Assembly: GCA_023443045.1 (NCBI GenBank)
Contig: JAEZWK010000004.1
Span: 1-42,969, forward strand
From: Bacillota bacterium
GTDB lineage: Bacteria > Bacillota_A > Clostridia > Tissierellales > Peptoniphilaceae
Length of the DNA: 42,969 nt
Reading direction: 5' to 3'
Shown here: positions 1 to 8,345 of the stretch, piece by piece
How the letters are laid out: each line of letters opens with the position of its first letter
Numbering within the stretch: the first letter of the stretch is position 1
Made by a program: the position numbers and the translations under genes
Notes under the pieces: generated by a model
The model's database searches: none
What the model saw: the letters and a program-made list of their open reading frames with translations, nothing else
What the model was told of the DNA's origin: nothing

Positions 1-339
1 GAAGAGAATGTATTTAAACTGCTCAAAAATTCTGCTGCTGATATTTTATATATTGAAGATAAATCTTTTGTGATATTTTTAAATGCAAATTTGGATTATA
101 GCGAAGTTGAGATATTATTTATAGCGACTAAATTTGATAAACGCAATAAGGGCTATGCATCCATTTTGGTGGAGGAATTAAAAAAAATTTCAGAAAGTAT
201 TTTTTTGGATGTCAATGAAACCAATATTTCAGCTATAAATTTTTATAAAAAACATGGATTTATTGAAATATATAGAAGAAAAAGATATTATGCTAATAGA
301 GATGATGCGATAGTTATGAATTGGAGGAAAGATGAATAA
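1..339 (+). CDS. rimI: Ribosomal-protein-alanine N-acetyltransferase RimI-like (5' end outside window)
   Basis: C-terminal 112 residues of a GNAT acetyltransferase; the frame is open from base 1, so the start lies upstream. The acetyl-CoA loop is seen as FDKRNKGYASILVEEL, followed by the typical GNAT ending with the segment FLDVNETNISAINFYKKHGF (N-x-x-A-x-x-F-Y-x-x-x-G-F). RimI proteins acetylate the N-terminus of ribosomal protein S18. The gene overlaps tsaD by 8 bases, which is the usual tsaE-tsaB-rimI-tsaD order of Firmicutes and supports the RimI assignment over a generic GNAT. Family assignment is firm; the substrate is inferred from context. Confidence 0.85.
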   Translation, partial: EENVFKLLKNSAADILYIEDKSFVIFLNANLDYSEVEILFIATKFDKRNKGYASILVEELKKISESIFLDVNETNISAINFYKKHGFIEIYRRKRYYANRDDAIVMNWRKDE

Positions 340-1336
340 AACAATAACTTTAGCTTTTGAAACTTCATGCGATGAAACATCTGTTGCTATCGTCAAGGGG
401 ATAGATACAGTTTTATCCAGTAAAACATATACACAAATTGCTACTCATAAAAATTATGGTGGAGTAGTGCCTGAAATTGCTAGTAGAATGCACATAGAAG
501 TTATAGATGAAGTGTTAAAAGAAACACTTAGAGAAGCTCAGATGAATTTAAAAGATGTGGATACAATTTCTGTAACTAGCGGGCCAGGACTTGTGGGAGC
601 ACTACTAGTTGGGGTGAGTTATGCAAAAGCCCTTTCTATAGCAACCAAAAAACCAATCATAGCGGTAAATCATATGAAGGGGCATATAGCTAGTATATAT
701 ATTTCCGAAAAAATCAAACCGCCATTTTTAGCTTTAGTCATTAGTGGGGGGCATACTTATATAATCGATGTTTTGGATTATAATAAATTTATAAAGCTTG
801 GTCAAACTCAGGATGATGCTGTTGGTGAGGCTTTTGATAAAGTGGCAAGAGTTTTGGGTTATCCCTATCCAGGAGGACAGAAAATAGAAGAAAGTGCTCT
901 TTTGGGTGAGGATGTATATAAATTCCCTAGAGTTTTTCTAGAAAAGGATAAATTTAATTTTTCTTTTTCAGGATTAAAAACTGCTGTTATAAATGAAATT
1001 AATAAAATGAAAATGAAAAATATAGAAATTGATAGGAATAATATCTCCAAAAGTTTTCAAGAAGCTGTAATAGATGTATTGGTAGAAAAAACAATTTCTG
1101 CTGCACAAAAAATGAAAAGAGATAAAATAGTTATTTGTGGCGGTGTATCAAACAACAATGCTATATTTGAGAGAATATCTAATGTTGGTGAAATAAATTC
1201 TATAAAAGTTTTTAGACCAAAACCCTGCTATACAACTGATAATGCCGCGATGATTGGCGTGGAAGGAAATATAGAGTATTTTTATAATGGTGCTAGTAAA
1301 ATGGATTTTACTGCTGATCCAAATCTCGGATTGTAA
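332..1336 (+). CDS. tsaD: tRNA N6-threonylcarbamoyladenosine transferase TsaD
   Basis: 334 residues, normal length for TsaD (Kae1/Gcp/YgjD). With TsaB and TsaE it moves the threonylcarbamoyl group onto A37 of ANN-decoding tRNAs in the cytoplasm. Visible motifs: N-terminal ASKHA phosphate loop with ETSCDETS at residues 10-17, the metal-binding HMKGH with H114 and H118, VISGGHT near 140, and a late CGGVSNN segment. The ATG overlaps the end of rimI, so the two are translationally coupled, and GGAGG lies just upstream inside rimI. No terminator is obvious before the next gene. Confidence 0.97.
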   Translation: MNKTITLAFETSCDETSVAIVKGIDTVLSSKTYTQIATHKNYGGVVPEIASRMHIEVIDEVLKETLREAQMNLKDVDTISVTSGPGLVGALLVGVSYAKALSIATKKPIIAVNHMKGHIASIYISEKIKPPFLALVISGGHTYIIDVLDYNKFIKLGQTQDDAVGEAFDKVARVLGYPYPGGQKIEESALLGEDVYKFPRVFLEKDKFNFSFSGLKTAVINEINKMKMKNIEIDRNNISKSFQEAVIDVLVEKTISAAQKMKRDKIVICGGVSNNNAIFERISNVGEINSIKVFRPKPCYTTDNAAMIGVEGNIEYFYNGASKMDFTADPNLGL

Positions 1337-1343
1337 ATATGGT

Positions 1344-1372
1344 TTGTTTTTTGAAAAATAATCGGGTATAAT
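1344..1372 (+). promoter_or_regulatory. Sigma-A type promoter for the iron ABC importer operon
   Basis: TTGTTT (1344-1349), 17-base spacer, perfect TATAAT (1367-1372). Transcription would start at about 1379, exactly at the ATG of the permease gene, so the mRNA could be leaderless. I see no clear Fur-type inverted repeat. Confidence 0.55.
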
Positions 1373-1378
1373 ATATGT

Positions 1379-2386
1379 ATGGAAATTTATAGAAAAAAGA
1401 GAAAGATTTTACTATTTGCTTTTATTATACTTTTATTTACCGCGGTTTTATCTATAAGTATAGGTAGGTATCCCATTAGTATTGGTAATATAATCAAATT
1501 ATTTTTAAATAAATTAGGTTTTGATTTTTCTCTCATAAAAGATGAAGAGAGTGTTTTGTTTGCACTTAGATTACCGAGAATAATTGCCGGGATAATAATC
1601 GGCGCGGGGCTAGCTATTTCTGGCGCTACATATCAAGCGTTATTTAGAAATCCTATGGTTTCTCCAGATATTTTAGGAGCTTCGCAGAGTGCTGGGTTTG
1701 GTGCGGCACTAGCCATTTTAACCGGTCAAAATTTTTATTATATCACTGCGAGTTCTTTTTTCTTTGGTATTTTAGGAGTGCTTATTTGTTTTTTAATAAG
1801 TTTAAAATTTAAAACCAATAGAATACTTGCTTTGATTTTAGGTGGTATTTTGGTGGGATCTTTATTTTCATCTCTTACAAGCTATTTAAAACTTATAGCA
1901 GATGATGAAAATATGTTGCCACAAATTACTTACTGGTTGATGGGATCTTTAGCTTCGATTAGAATGTTTGAAGTAAAATTTATTTTCTTCACAATTTTTA
2001 TTCCAAGTATTATTTTACTTTTTATTAGATGGAGAATTAATTTATTTACTCTTTCTGAAGATGAATCTATTTCAGTAGGTGTAAATATTCGTATGTTGAG
2101 AATTTGTGCGATTCTTTTGTCCACTCTAATAACTGCTGGAGCTGTTTCTGTTTCTGGAGTTATTGGTTGGGTGGGTTTGGTAGTGCCACATATTTCCAGA
2201 CGAATTATCGGCGATGATAATAGATTTTTGATTCCACTATCATTTTTTGTAGGAGCATGTTTTTTACTTATTTCAGATACATTAGCCAGATCTCTTTCAA
2301 CATTGGAATTTCCGATTGGGATAGTTACATCTGTTATCGGTGTTCCAATATTTATGATAATATTATTGTATATCAGGAGAGAGTGA
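1379..2386 (+). CDS. FecCD-family iron/siderophore ABC transporter permease
   Basis: 335-residue hydrophobic protein of the BtuC/FecCD/FhuB family, which moves iron-siderophore, heme or cobalamin compounds across the membrane. Family marks: the early LRLPRIIAGIIIGAGLAISG segment, ALFRNPMVSPDILGASQSAG, and the late GVIGWVGLVVPHISRRIIG that contacts the ATPase. It begins an operon with an ATPase (1-base gap) and a binding protein. The start is odd: the ATG lies only 6 bases after a TATAAT box and has no Shine-Dalgarno sequence. The predicted N-terminus (short basic stretch before the first membrane helix) is normal for the family, so I keep this start. Substrate cannot be fixed from sequence; a ferric-chelate or heme is most likely. 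Confidence 0.93.
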   Translation: MEIYRKKRKILLFAFIILLFTAVLSISIGRYPISIGNIIKLFLNKLGFDFSLIKDEESVLFALRLPRIIAGIIIGAGLAISGATYQALFRNPMVSPDILGASQSAGFGAALAILTGQNFYYITASSFFFGILGVLICFLISLKFKTNRILALILGGILVGSLFSSLTSYLKLIADDENMLPQITYWLMGSLASIRMFEVKFIFFTIFIPSIILLFIRWRINLFTLSEDESISVGVNIRMLRICAILLSTLITAGAVSVSGVIGWVGLVVPHISRRIIGDDNRFLIPLSFFVGACFLLISDTLARSLSTLEFPIGIVTSVIGVPIFMIILLYIRRE

Positions 2387-2387
2387 T

Positions 2388-3164
2388 ATGGCTAAAAATA
2401 TTATTGAAATTAGAGATTTTACTGCTAGCTACGGAAAAGAAAATGTTTTAGAAGATATAAATATAGAGTTTGAAAATGATAAATTTTATTGTTTGTTGGG
2501 AGAAAATGGTTCGGGTAAGACAACTCTTTTTAAACATATTTTAGGTAGTATAAAAGCAAAATCAGGAAATATTTTTATAGAGGGCAAGGATATTTTCTCT
2601 TTTAATTCCATAGCATTATCCAAATACATTTCTTATATTCCTCAGGCAATACGTGGAGAATTTAATTTTTTGTGTATTGATGCGGCACTTTTTGGGTTAG
2701 CTGGTGAGATTAAATTGCTTAGAACTCCAAGTGAAAAAGATATAAAAAAGTGTGTAGAAACTTTTGAATATTTAAATATTACACATTTGTTGCATAAGAA
2801 TTTAATGGAAATTTCTGGCGGAGAAAGGCAGATGGTATATATTGCTAGAGCGATTATAAAGGATACTCCCATAATTTTGATGGATGAGCCAACGAGTTCT
2901 TTGGATTATAAGAATCAATTGACGGTGATGAAAATAGCTAGAGATTTTGCTCACAAAGGTAAAGCTGTAATCATGAGTATACACAACCCTCTTTTGGCGT
3001 GTTTGTATGCTGATGAGGTTATAGCTCTTAAAAATAAAAAGATATTTTATAGAGGTAATTTTACTGAAATGGATAGCGCAAATATTTTAAGTAAGTTATA
3101 TAACGAAGATATTTTATTATTAGAAAGTAGCGGAAGAAAAATTCCGGTGCCAAAAAAAATTTAG
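2388..3164 (+). CDS. FecE/FhuC-type iron ABC transporter ATP-binding protein
   Basis: 258 residues, usual length. Walker A GENGSGKTT with K44, Q-loop YIPQA near 83, signature ISGGERQ near 139, Walker B IILMDEPTSSLD, and a switch histidine in MSIHNPL. It energises the permease encoded immediately upstream. An AGGAGAGAG ribosome site lies inside the end of the permease gene. The operon continues 9 bases later with the binding protein, after a GGAGG site. Confidence 0.95.
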   Translation: MAKNIIEIRDFTASYGKENVLEDINIEFENDKFYCLLGENGSGKTTLFKHILGSIKAKSGNIFIEGKDIFSFNSIALSKYISYIPQAIRGEFNFLCIDAALFGLAGEIKLLRTPSEKDIKKCVETFEYLNITHLLHKNLMEISGGERQMVYIARAIIKDTPIILMDEPTSSLDYKNQLTVMKIARDFAHKGKAVIMSIHNPLLACLYADEVIALKNKKIFYRGNFTEMDSANILSKLYNEDILLLESSGRKIPVPKKI

Positions 3165-3173
3165 GAGGACGAT

Positions 3174-4709
3174 ATGAAAAAATTTTTATCTGTATTATTG
3201 GTGGTAGCATTTTTATTTTCTTTTGTTTCACCAGTTAAGGCTTTTATGCCAGAAGAGAAGTTTAAATGGCTTTTAGAAAACAAGATAGTAGAAGGTCGTT
3301 CGGGTGGAGATTTAGCTCTTGATAAAACAATTACTAGAAGTGAAGTTGCTAAAATCATTGTAGTTAGTATGGAAAAATTGACAAAAATTAATCATAGAGC
3401 AAATCATAATGCATTTAGTGATGTTCCAAAAAGTCACTGGGCAAATCATTTTATTTCACTTGCCAATCAAAATGGTTGGGTAAAAGGAAAAGGTGATGGC
3501 AAGTTTTATCCTTCTGATGAAATAACTATAAAAGAAGTTTTGGCAATTGTAGAAAGATCATTGTTAGGTCAGACAAATCTTTCCTGGAAAGAGGGAGTAG
3601 AAAAATATGCTAAAGATAATAATCTTTTAGATGAAGTAAGTACTCCTTTAAATGAAAAGGCTACTAGAAAAGATACTTTTACAATTATGGTAAATGCTTT
3701 AGATGCAAAAGATAAAGATGTAAAAGAAGCAAAAAGTGAAGAAACTATAGTATTTACAGATGATGCTGGTAGAAAAGTATCTATGAAAAAAGATATACAA
3801 AAGATAGGAGCTGCGGGTAATCCTGCTACTCTTTTCTTATATACAATTGCTCCGGAGAAATTGATAGCGGTAAGTTCTAATCCTAAAGGATCAAGCAGTA
3901 AATATTTTTTGCCAACATCAAGAGAATTGATAGAGTGGGGAAATTATTATGGTTCAAAGAGTACATTAAATAAAGAAGAAATTATAAAAATAAATCCTGA
4001 TTTAGTAATAGATTTTGGTCAAAAGAAGAAAACTATAGTTGAAGATTTGGATAAGATTCAGGAAGAAACAGGTATTCCTATTATATTTATCAATGGTGAT
4101 ATTGATAATCTAAAAGATGCTTATTTAAAATTGGGAAAATTATTAAATGTTGAAGAGCGCGCAAGTAAACAAGCAGAATATATTGAAAAGGTTATAAAGA
4201 TTGCCGATAAATCTAAAGCTTTGAATAAAATCACTTTTTATGTTGGAGATGGAAAACAGGGATTAAATACCAACCATAAAGGCAATGCTCAAGCTCAAGC
4301 TTTTGATAGAATTGGTTTAGAAAATGTTATTGTACTTAGTGATAAAAGAGATAGAGGCGGAAATGAAGTAAGTCTAGAGAATTTGATAACATTAAAACCA
4401 GAAATTCTATTTTTCTATTCAGGCAGTATAAAAAATGATGTAAAAAAATTAGATGTGTGGAAAGATTTAGATGCTGTAAAAAATAATAGAGTTTATGAAA
4501 TACCTAATCTAGGATTTAATTGGATTGGAAGACCGCCTACAGTAAACAATATTTTAGGTATGGTATATGCATCTAAAGTTGCGCATCCTGAAATTATGTC
4601 TGATAATGAATTTAAATCTATGATTAAAGAGTTTTATCAAAAATTTATGCATTATACTATGTTAGATAAAGAAGTGGAAGAAATTTATAATAACATTTTC
4701 AATAAATAA
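3174..4709 (+). CDS. SLH-anchored iron-siderophore/heme substrate-binding protein
   Basis: 511 residues with two parts. Residues 1-23 form a signal peptide ending VKA. Residues 24 to about 175 hold three SLH repeats (for example FSDVPKSHWANHFISLANQN with TITRSEVAKI before it). From about 190 there is a TroA/FhuD-like binding fold (VFTDDAGRKVSM, INPDLVIDFG, and the long central helix typical of class III binding proteins). It should capture the ligand for the permease/ATPase encoded just upstream. Gram-positive binding proteins usually have a lipobox cysteine; none is present here, so the protein is probably held in the cell wall by SLH binding to pyruvylated wall polymer. That is an inference from domain content. 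Confidence 0.9.
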   Translation: MKKFLSVLLVVAFLFSFVSPVKAFMPEEKFKWLLENKIVEGRSGGDLALDKTITRSEVAKIIVVSMEKLTKINHRANHNAFSDVPKSHWANHFISLANQNGWVKGKGDGKFYPSDEITIKEVLAIVERSLLGQTNLSWKEGVEKYAKDNNLLDEVSTPLNEKATRKDTFTIMVNALDAKDKDVKEAKSEETIVFTDDAGRKVSMKKDIQKIGAAGNPATLFLYTIAPEKLIAVSSNPKGSSSKYFLPTSRELIEWGNYYGSKSTLNKEEIIKINPDLVIDFGQKKKTIVEDLDKIQEETGIPIIFINGDIDNLKDAYLKLGKLLNVEERASKQAEYIEKVIKIADKSKALNKITFYVGDGKQGLNTNHKGNAQAQAFDRIGLENVIVLSDKRDRGGNEVSLENLITLKPEILFFYSGSIKNDVKKLDVWKDLDAVKNNRVYEIPNLGFNWIGRPPTVNNILGMVYASKVAHPEIMSDNEFKSMIKEFYQKFMHYTMLDKEVEEIYNNIFNK

Positions 4710-4718
4710 TATATATAA

Positions 4719-4748
4719 AAAGTTTTAGCGTTTGCTAGAACTTTTTTT
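4719..4748 (+). terminator. Rho-independent terminator of the iron importer operon
   Basis: AAAGTTTTAGC pairs with GCTAGAACTTT (one T-G wobble) around a GTTT loop and runs into seven T residues. Confidence 0.85.
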
Positions 4749-4845
4749 AATTTGTTATATAAATGTATTTAAAATGAAATTTAAAAAGTAAATATTTTAA
4801 ATAAATGTGGGTATAAAGAAAATATAAAATTCTAAGGAGGGAATC

Positions 4846-5751
4846 ATGAAAAAAGTATTGGCAATTGTTATGGCTTTTATGATGGCTATTAGTTTTGTAA
4901 AAGTTGTTAACGCTGAAGGCGATGAAGTAGAACAAAAGGAACTCAATTTAAATCCTCGTGCATTTACTAAATATTCTGGAATTGTAAAAGAAATATCTGA
5001 AGAGAGTAAAATTTTGGTTGAGGTTCCTGCTTATGAAGATGAAAAAGCGAAAACTGAAATGTTTTTAAACAGAAATTTCAAAACATTAGACTTGCAAACT
5101 GGTAAAATCACTCAACAAGAATTGAAAATTGGTGATGAAATTATTTTCTTTGTAAGAAATAACTCACCTGTTGCGCTAAGCATGCCAGCAATTTATTCAC
5201 CTAGTTTAGTTTGTATAAATCCACATAAAAATTACAGCGTAGATATGGATTTGTACGAAAAAAATGAAGATTATTTAGTTGGTGTATCCAATAGACTTAT
5301 AATTAATTCCTTGGAAAAATGCGAAGGTTATTCAATGGATGAAGAAAAAATAAATTTGACTGTTGATAAACTAAATAATGAACAATTGATAGTTCTATAT
5401 ACTATATCTACTAGAAGTTTACCACCACAAACAAATCCTTTGAAAATTTTCGTATATAAAGATCCTATAGAAGATCAAATGGATATAGCTGATTTAATAG
5501 ATGCAAAAAATGTAGGCGGAAAAACTTTTTATGGTATTAGACAAAATATAGAAAGATTGGGATATAATGTCAGCTGGGACAGAGAAACAAATACTGTAAT
5601 TATTGAAAGTCCAAATAAAACCGCAAAAGTAGATCTAAAATCTAATACTCTTATTATAGATAAGGTTCATAAAATAGAGACATTTGTAGAAAATAACAAA
5701 TCATATGTTTTAGACTCTGCAATGAAGCTTCTATATGATTATTTAAAATAA
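4846..5751 (+). CDS. Secreted protein with C-terminal copper-amine-oxidase-N-like stalk domain
   Basis: 301 residues. Signal peptide at 1-23 (ends VNA) with a strong GGAGGG ribosome site. The middle, about 30-200, has no motif I recognise. Residues about 225-301 match the stalk domain found beside SLH and other surface proteins in Clostridia: YGIRQNIERLGYNVSWDRET followed by a TVIIES strand, like the family pattern lR-x-i-x-e-x-L-G-x-x-V-x-W-d-x-x-t-x-T-V. No cell-wall anchor is visible. The last 170 bases are about 95% identical to the end of the gene at 7946, marking a duplication. Whether it is coupled to the iron system upstream is unclear, since a terminator separates them. Confidence 0.8.
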   Translation: MKKVLAIVMAFMMAISFVKVVNAEGDEVEQKELNLNPRAFTKYSGIVKEISEESKILVEVPAYEDEKAKTEMFLNRNFKTLDLQTGKITQQELKIGDEIIFFVRNNSPVALSMPAIYSPSLVCINPHKNYSVDMDLYEKNEDYLVGVSNRLIINSLEKCEGYSMDEEKINLTVDKLNNEQLIVLYTISTRSLPPQTNPLKIFVYKDPIEDQMDIADLIDAKNVGGKTFYGIRQNIERLGYNVSWDRETNTVIIESPNKTAKVDLKSNTLIIDKVHKIETFVENNKSYVLDSAMKLLYDYLK

Positions 5752-5850
5752 TGAGTAAGAATAATTCTGTAGACAAAGAAGGAAGATGTGATGTCTTTCT
5801 TCTTTTTTTTATATTAATCATAAGATTGATAGCGGGAACGGCAACAAGTA
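5583..5850 (+). repeat. Segmental duplication, copy 1
   Basis: Direct repeat partner of 8088-8345. It covers the last third of the stalk domain, the stop codon, the TAATG junction and the first about 90 bases of the next gene. Identity is about 95% over the stalk end (shared run from GTTCATAAAATAGAGACATT onward) and lower after the stop codon. Confidence 0.9.
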
Positions 5851-5864
5851 ATATGATTTATTGA
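5751..5864 (+). pseudogene. DUF1275 (YoaK-like) gene remnant, 5' end only
   Basis: A 37-codon frame starting at the TAATG junction encodes MSKNNSVDKEGRCDVFLLFF and continues to a premature TGA. It aligns with the first 30 residues of the intact DUF1275 protein at 8256 (MSKNNFVQKDERYDFFLLFW). Similarity stops after LIAG and the remaining 190 residues are absent. No Shine-Dalgarno is seen. It is best read as the leftover of a deleted duplicate gene. Confidence 0.8.
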
Positions 5865-5865
5865 T

Positions 5866-6038
5866 AAAACTCTAAAAGAGAATTTTTAATTCTATGTAAA
5901 GATGAATGTAACTCATATTAATATACTTGTATTTAGGCGTGTGAATTAGCATATAACAAAGAAAAATATTTCACTTAAATTTATTGATAGAAATTATAAA
6001 ATGATGAAAGATGAATTAAAAAATAGATGGCATTAAAA
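5866..6038 (+). pseudogene. PatB-type aminotransferase gene fragment
   Basis: This stretch aligns with the middle of the aminotransferase gene (about 10024-10212), with small indels and in-frame stops. Shared runs include GATGAATG.AACTCATATTAA, GCGTGTGAATTAGCATATAA and ATGAAAGATGAATTA. It directly follows the DUF1275 remnant, so about 1.7 kb of the duplicated segment (rest of DUF1275, the selenoprotein gene and the start of the aminotransferase gene) is missing between them. It is not translatable as one frame. Confidence 0.85.
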
Positions 6039-6140
6039 ATTAATTAAGCATCTATTTATTTCTCTTAAGGATTGTGATTTCAAATATAAAAACAGCTAAG
6101 TCCAAAAATAAAAATTAGTTTACGAATATTATATTACAGT

Positions 6141-6440
6141 TAAAGGTAAGACGGGCATAGACGAAGATTTAAAAGAAAATACATTTGGTTTCTTTCTTTT
6201 GTATATATTCATATTTGCTATTTTATCTTTACTCATAAACATTACAGCAAAAACTAATCTAACTAGTGCAATGTTTAAGATAGCTTATTCTCTTTCCACC
6301 GTAGGTTATTGGTATTACTAACCCTAACACAGATATGTACACTAGTAATAGAAATATTTGCAATGATTTTTTTGAAGAATAGAAATATTTACTATAATCA
6401 TTACTACATTTTCTGCGATTAATAAAATCAAAAATCTGAA
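6141..6440 (+). pseudogene. Decayed C-terminal fragment of a TrkH/KtrB-like potassium transporter gene
   Basis: Translation from 6141 gives VKGKTGIDEDLKENTFGFFL, then a hydrophobic LYIFIFAILSLL, then TSAMFKIAYSLSTVGY before a stop. This resembles the TrkH C-terminal region (x-G-x-x-x-x-e-x-x-x-x-x-x-F-F-x-L-Y, then a-x-S-x-x-x-T-x-G-n-V-G). After a frameshift the sequence seems to continue into the last helix. There is no start codon or ribosome site, and the N-terminal 300 or more residues are absent. It has no intact partner in this window. The identification rests on memory of the family pattern and needs a search. Confidence 0.5.
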
Positions 6441-6454
6441 AATGAAAATTAAAG

Positions 6455-6478
6455 CATAAAAAAATGGCTTAATAGCCA
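6455..6478 (-). terminator. Terminator of the MFS gene
   Basis: TGGCT, loop TAAT, AGCCA; read on the - strand it is followed by seven T residues. The stop codon of the MFS gene lies inside the hairpin. On the + strand the same hairpin is followed after CG by TTTTTT, so it may work both ways. Confidence 0.75.
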
Positions 6479-7674
6479 CGTTTTTTATATATTCTAATCT
6501 TAAAAAAGTATATACCAATCATAGTTATTACTACTAAAAATATTCCACCAAGATAGAAATAAGTGAGTTTAAAACCTAATCTATCTAGCGACCAACCAAT
6601 CAGTGGATCAAATAAAAAAGTAGAGAAATTATCAAATTGATGAGAAATTGATAACATAGTCGTTCTATGTTTATCATCTACGCTTTGATGGATCTTTTCA
6701 GCAAGTAATGTATCAAAAGGAGTAATTACAAAGTCGGCAGCAAAAAATATAAATAATGTTGTATAAATATTATATGAAAAGTAAAGAACTATTAAAAATA
6801 ATGCAAATATGGATGGAAATAAAAACATACATTTCCAGGTATCTTTTTCTTTTATTCTGGGGGCAATCATATTGGAAAAATATCCGCCTGCAGATCGTAT
6901 AGTATAGAGAACTCCTAAGAAAGCGATATTAAAACCCATCTCTTCTATTTGGTTGGGGAAGTATTGACCAAAATTAGATATCAGTGTAAAAAATATTAAA
7001 GATAGTACAGATAATAAAATAAAACTTTTATATCTAATTATAAGTTTAAAAAATTTTTCTTTTAATTTTACACCTTCTTCTTTTACTTTTTCACTTATAA
7101 CTTTAGTGAATTGGGATTCGTCAAATTGCAAATAGCAGATTAACATAATTGCATAAATAATTGCTGAAATTATAAATACAGAAATACTCATGAAACTGTA
7201 TAAAATTGGAGCTATAAAACGGCTAAACATTCTAATAGGTACAGCACGTTTATCTAAATTACTTACAATAGTTCTATATTCATCTAATCTTCCCATCTCT
7301 CTTAAATTTTTATAAAAAAATGATGAACCCGCACCACTCATACATGCAAAACCTGTACCAAAAGCAAATTCTGCAAGCAAAAACATGGTAAATCCATAAG
7401 CAAATATATTAAGTATACATGCTATAATACAGAAAATTGGACATAAAACCATGAAAAATTTATCTCCGAATCTATCTGCTAGCATACCGGTGGGAATATC
7501 TATTAACATAGAAAATGCAGAACCTATTGTCTGTATAAGAGCAATATCTGCATAACTTAATCCTCTTTCTTTATAAAATATTGTCATTAATGTGGACCAC
7601 ATAACTAATGGTCCAACCATTTTTACAATAGTAAATAGTTTTAGATTTCTGTTTAGGATCTTTGTCTTTTCCAT
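6469..7674 (-). CDS. Major facilitator superfamily transporter
   Basis: 401 residues with about 12 hydrophobic segments and no large soluble domain. The MFS loop 2-3 motif is seen as DIPTGMLADRFGDKF (D-x-P-x-G-x-x-A-D-R-x-G), as in drug/H+ antiporter-like members. I start at the second ATG (7674), because GGAGA lies 6 bases before it; an upstream in-frame ATG at 7689 would add five residues but has no ribosome site. The gene stands alone and is oriented against its neighbours, inside a region of duplicated and decayed genes. Substrate unknown. Confidence 0.85.
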   Translation of the reverse strand: MEKTKILNRNLKLFTIVKMVGPLVMWSTLMTIFYKERGLSYADIALIQTIGSAFSMLIDIPTGMLADRFGDKFFMVLCPIFCIIACILNIFAYGFTMFLLAEFAFGTGFACMSGAGSSFFYKNLREMGRLDEYRTIVSNLDKRAVPIRMFSRFIAPILYSFMSISVFIISAIIYAIMLICYLQFDESQFTKVISEKVKEEGVKLKEKFFKLIIRYKSFILLSVLSLIFFTLISNFGQYFPNQIEEMGFNIAFLGVLYTIRSAGGYFSNMIAPRIKEKDTWKCMFLFPSIFALFLIVLYFSYNIYTTLFIFFAADFVITPFDTLLAEKIHQSVDDKHRTTMLSISHQFDNFSTFLFDPLIGWSLDRLGFKLTYFYLGGIFLVVITMIGIYFFKIRIYKKRGY

Positions 7675-7756
7675 CTCTATCTCCTGCATCTATTATCAAA
7701 ATTAGAATTAATTATATTTGGACGAACCATATTATAACAATTATAACTTTTAATTT

Positions 7757-7770
7757 TGTTTGTGTAAACA
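7757..7770. promoter_or_regulatory. Small palindrome upstream of the MFS gene
   Basis: TGTTT-GTGT-AAACA, a perfect 5+5 inverted repeat about 85 bases before the MFS start. It could be an operator for the - strand promoter; in such AT-rich DNA it may also be chance. Confidence 0.25.
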
Positions 7771-7858
7771 TCAAAAATATGAAAAATGTTTTATAGTAAA
7801 TCAATCCAATATTAAAACAAATTTTATTTTTGTTTGTTAAAATTTTTAATTTAATATG

Positions 7859-7898
7859 TAACCTTTCTGTAGGTTATTTATAATTTTTTTGATATAAT
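7859..7898 (+). promoter_or_regulatory. Extended -10 promoter with overlapping inverted repeat
   Basis: TGATATAAT at 7890-7898 is an extended -10 box. The perfect inverted repeat TAACCT-TTCTGT-AGGTTA (7859-7876) sits where the -35 box would be, so it is a good operator candidate for the genes from 7946. As RNA it would be followed by TTTATAATTTTTTT, but it lies upstream of the likely start site. Confidence 0.45.
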
Positions 7899-7945
7899 AA
7901 AGTATATCTTATTTTTTATATATATAATGGTAATAAGGGGGTAAT

Positions 7946-8251
7946 ATGGGAAAATTTTCAATTTTTGCGACGGTCTTTTTACTGATACCCAATACAGTAT
8001 TTAGCGCAAAATATACTTATATAGAAGAAAAGAAACCTGAAAATATAAGTGCCTGTATTGTATATGAAAATATTTTAGAATTTAATAGAAAAACAAATAC
8101 TGTAATTACTGAAAGTTCAGATAAAACTGTGAAATTAGATCTAAAATCTAATAATCTTATTATAGATATGGTTCATAAAATAGAGACATTTGTAGAAAAT
8201 AACAAATCATATGTTTTAGACTCTGCAATGAAACTTCTATATGATATTTAA
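7946..8251 (+). pseudogene. Truncated stalk-domain protein gene (duplicate of the 4846 gene)
   Basis: 101-codon frame with a good ribosome site (AAGGGGG). Residues 1-21 look like a signal peptide (ends FSA). The next about 25 residues match nothing else here. Residues about 48-101 are nearly identical to the end of the stalk protein at 4846, from NTVI to KLLYD. Most of the stalk domain and the whole middle region are missing, so it looks like a chimeric remnant made by deletion. It may still be translated, since the frame is intact and the downstream DUF1275 gene starts 4 bases after its stop. I class it as a likely pseudogene but cannot exclude a small secreted protein. Confidence 0.6.
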
Positions 8252-8345
8252 AATAATGAGTAAGAATAATTTTGTACAAAAAGACGAAAGATATGATTTC
8301 TTTCTTCTTTTTTGGATATTAATCATAACCTTGATAGCGGGGTAT
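8088..8345 (+). repeat. Segmental duplication, copy 2
   Basis: Partner of 5583-5850. Both copies run through the end of a stalk domain, a stop codon and the start ATGAGTAAGAATAATT of a DUF1275 gene. In this copy the DUF1275 gene is intact and the stalk gene is cut short, the reverse of copy 1. Confidence 0.9.

Noticed and set aside
1351..1372. TTGAAA at 1351 as -35 box for the iron importer promoter
   Set aside because: Only 10 bases separate it from TATAAT; TTGTTT at 1344 has the right 17-base spacing.
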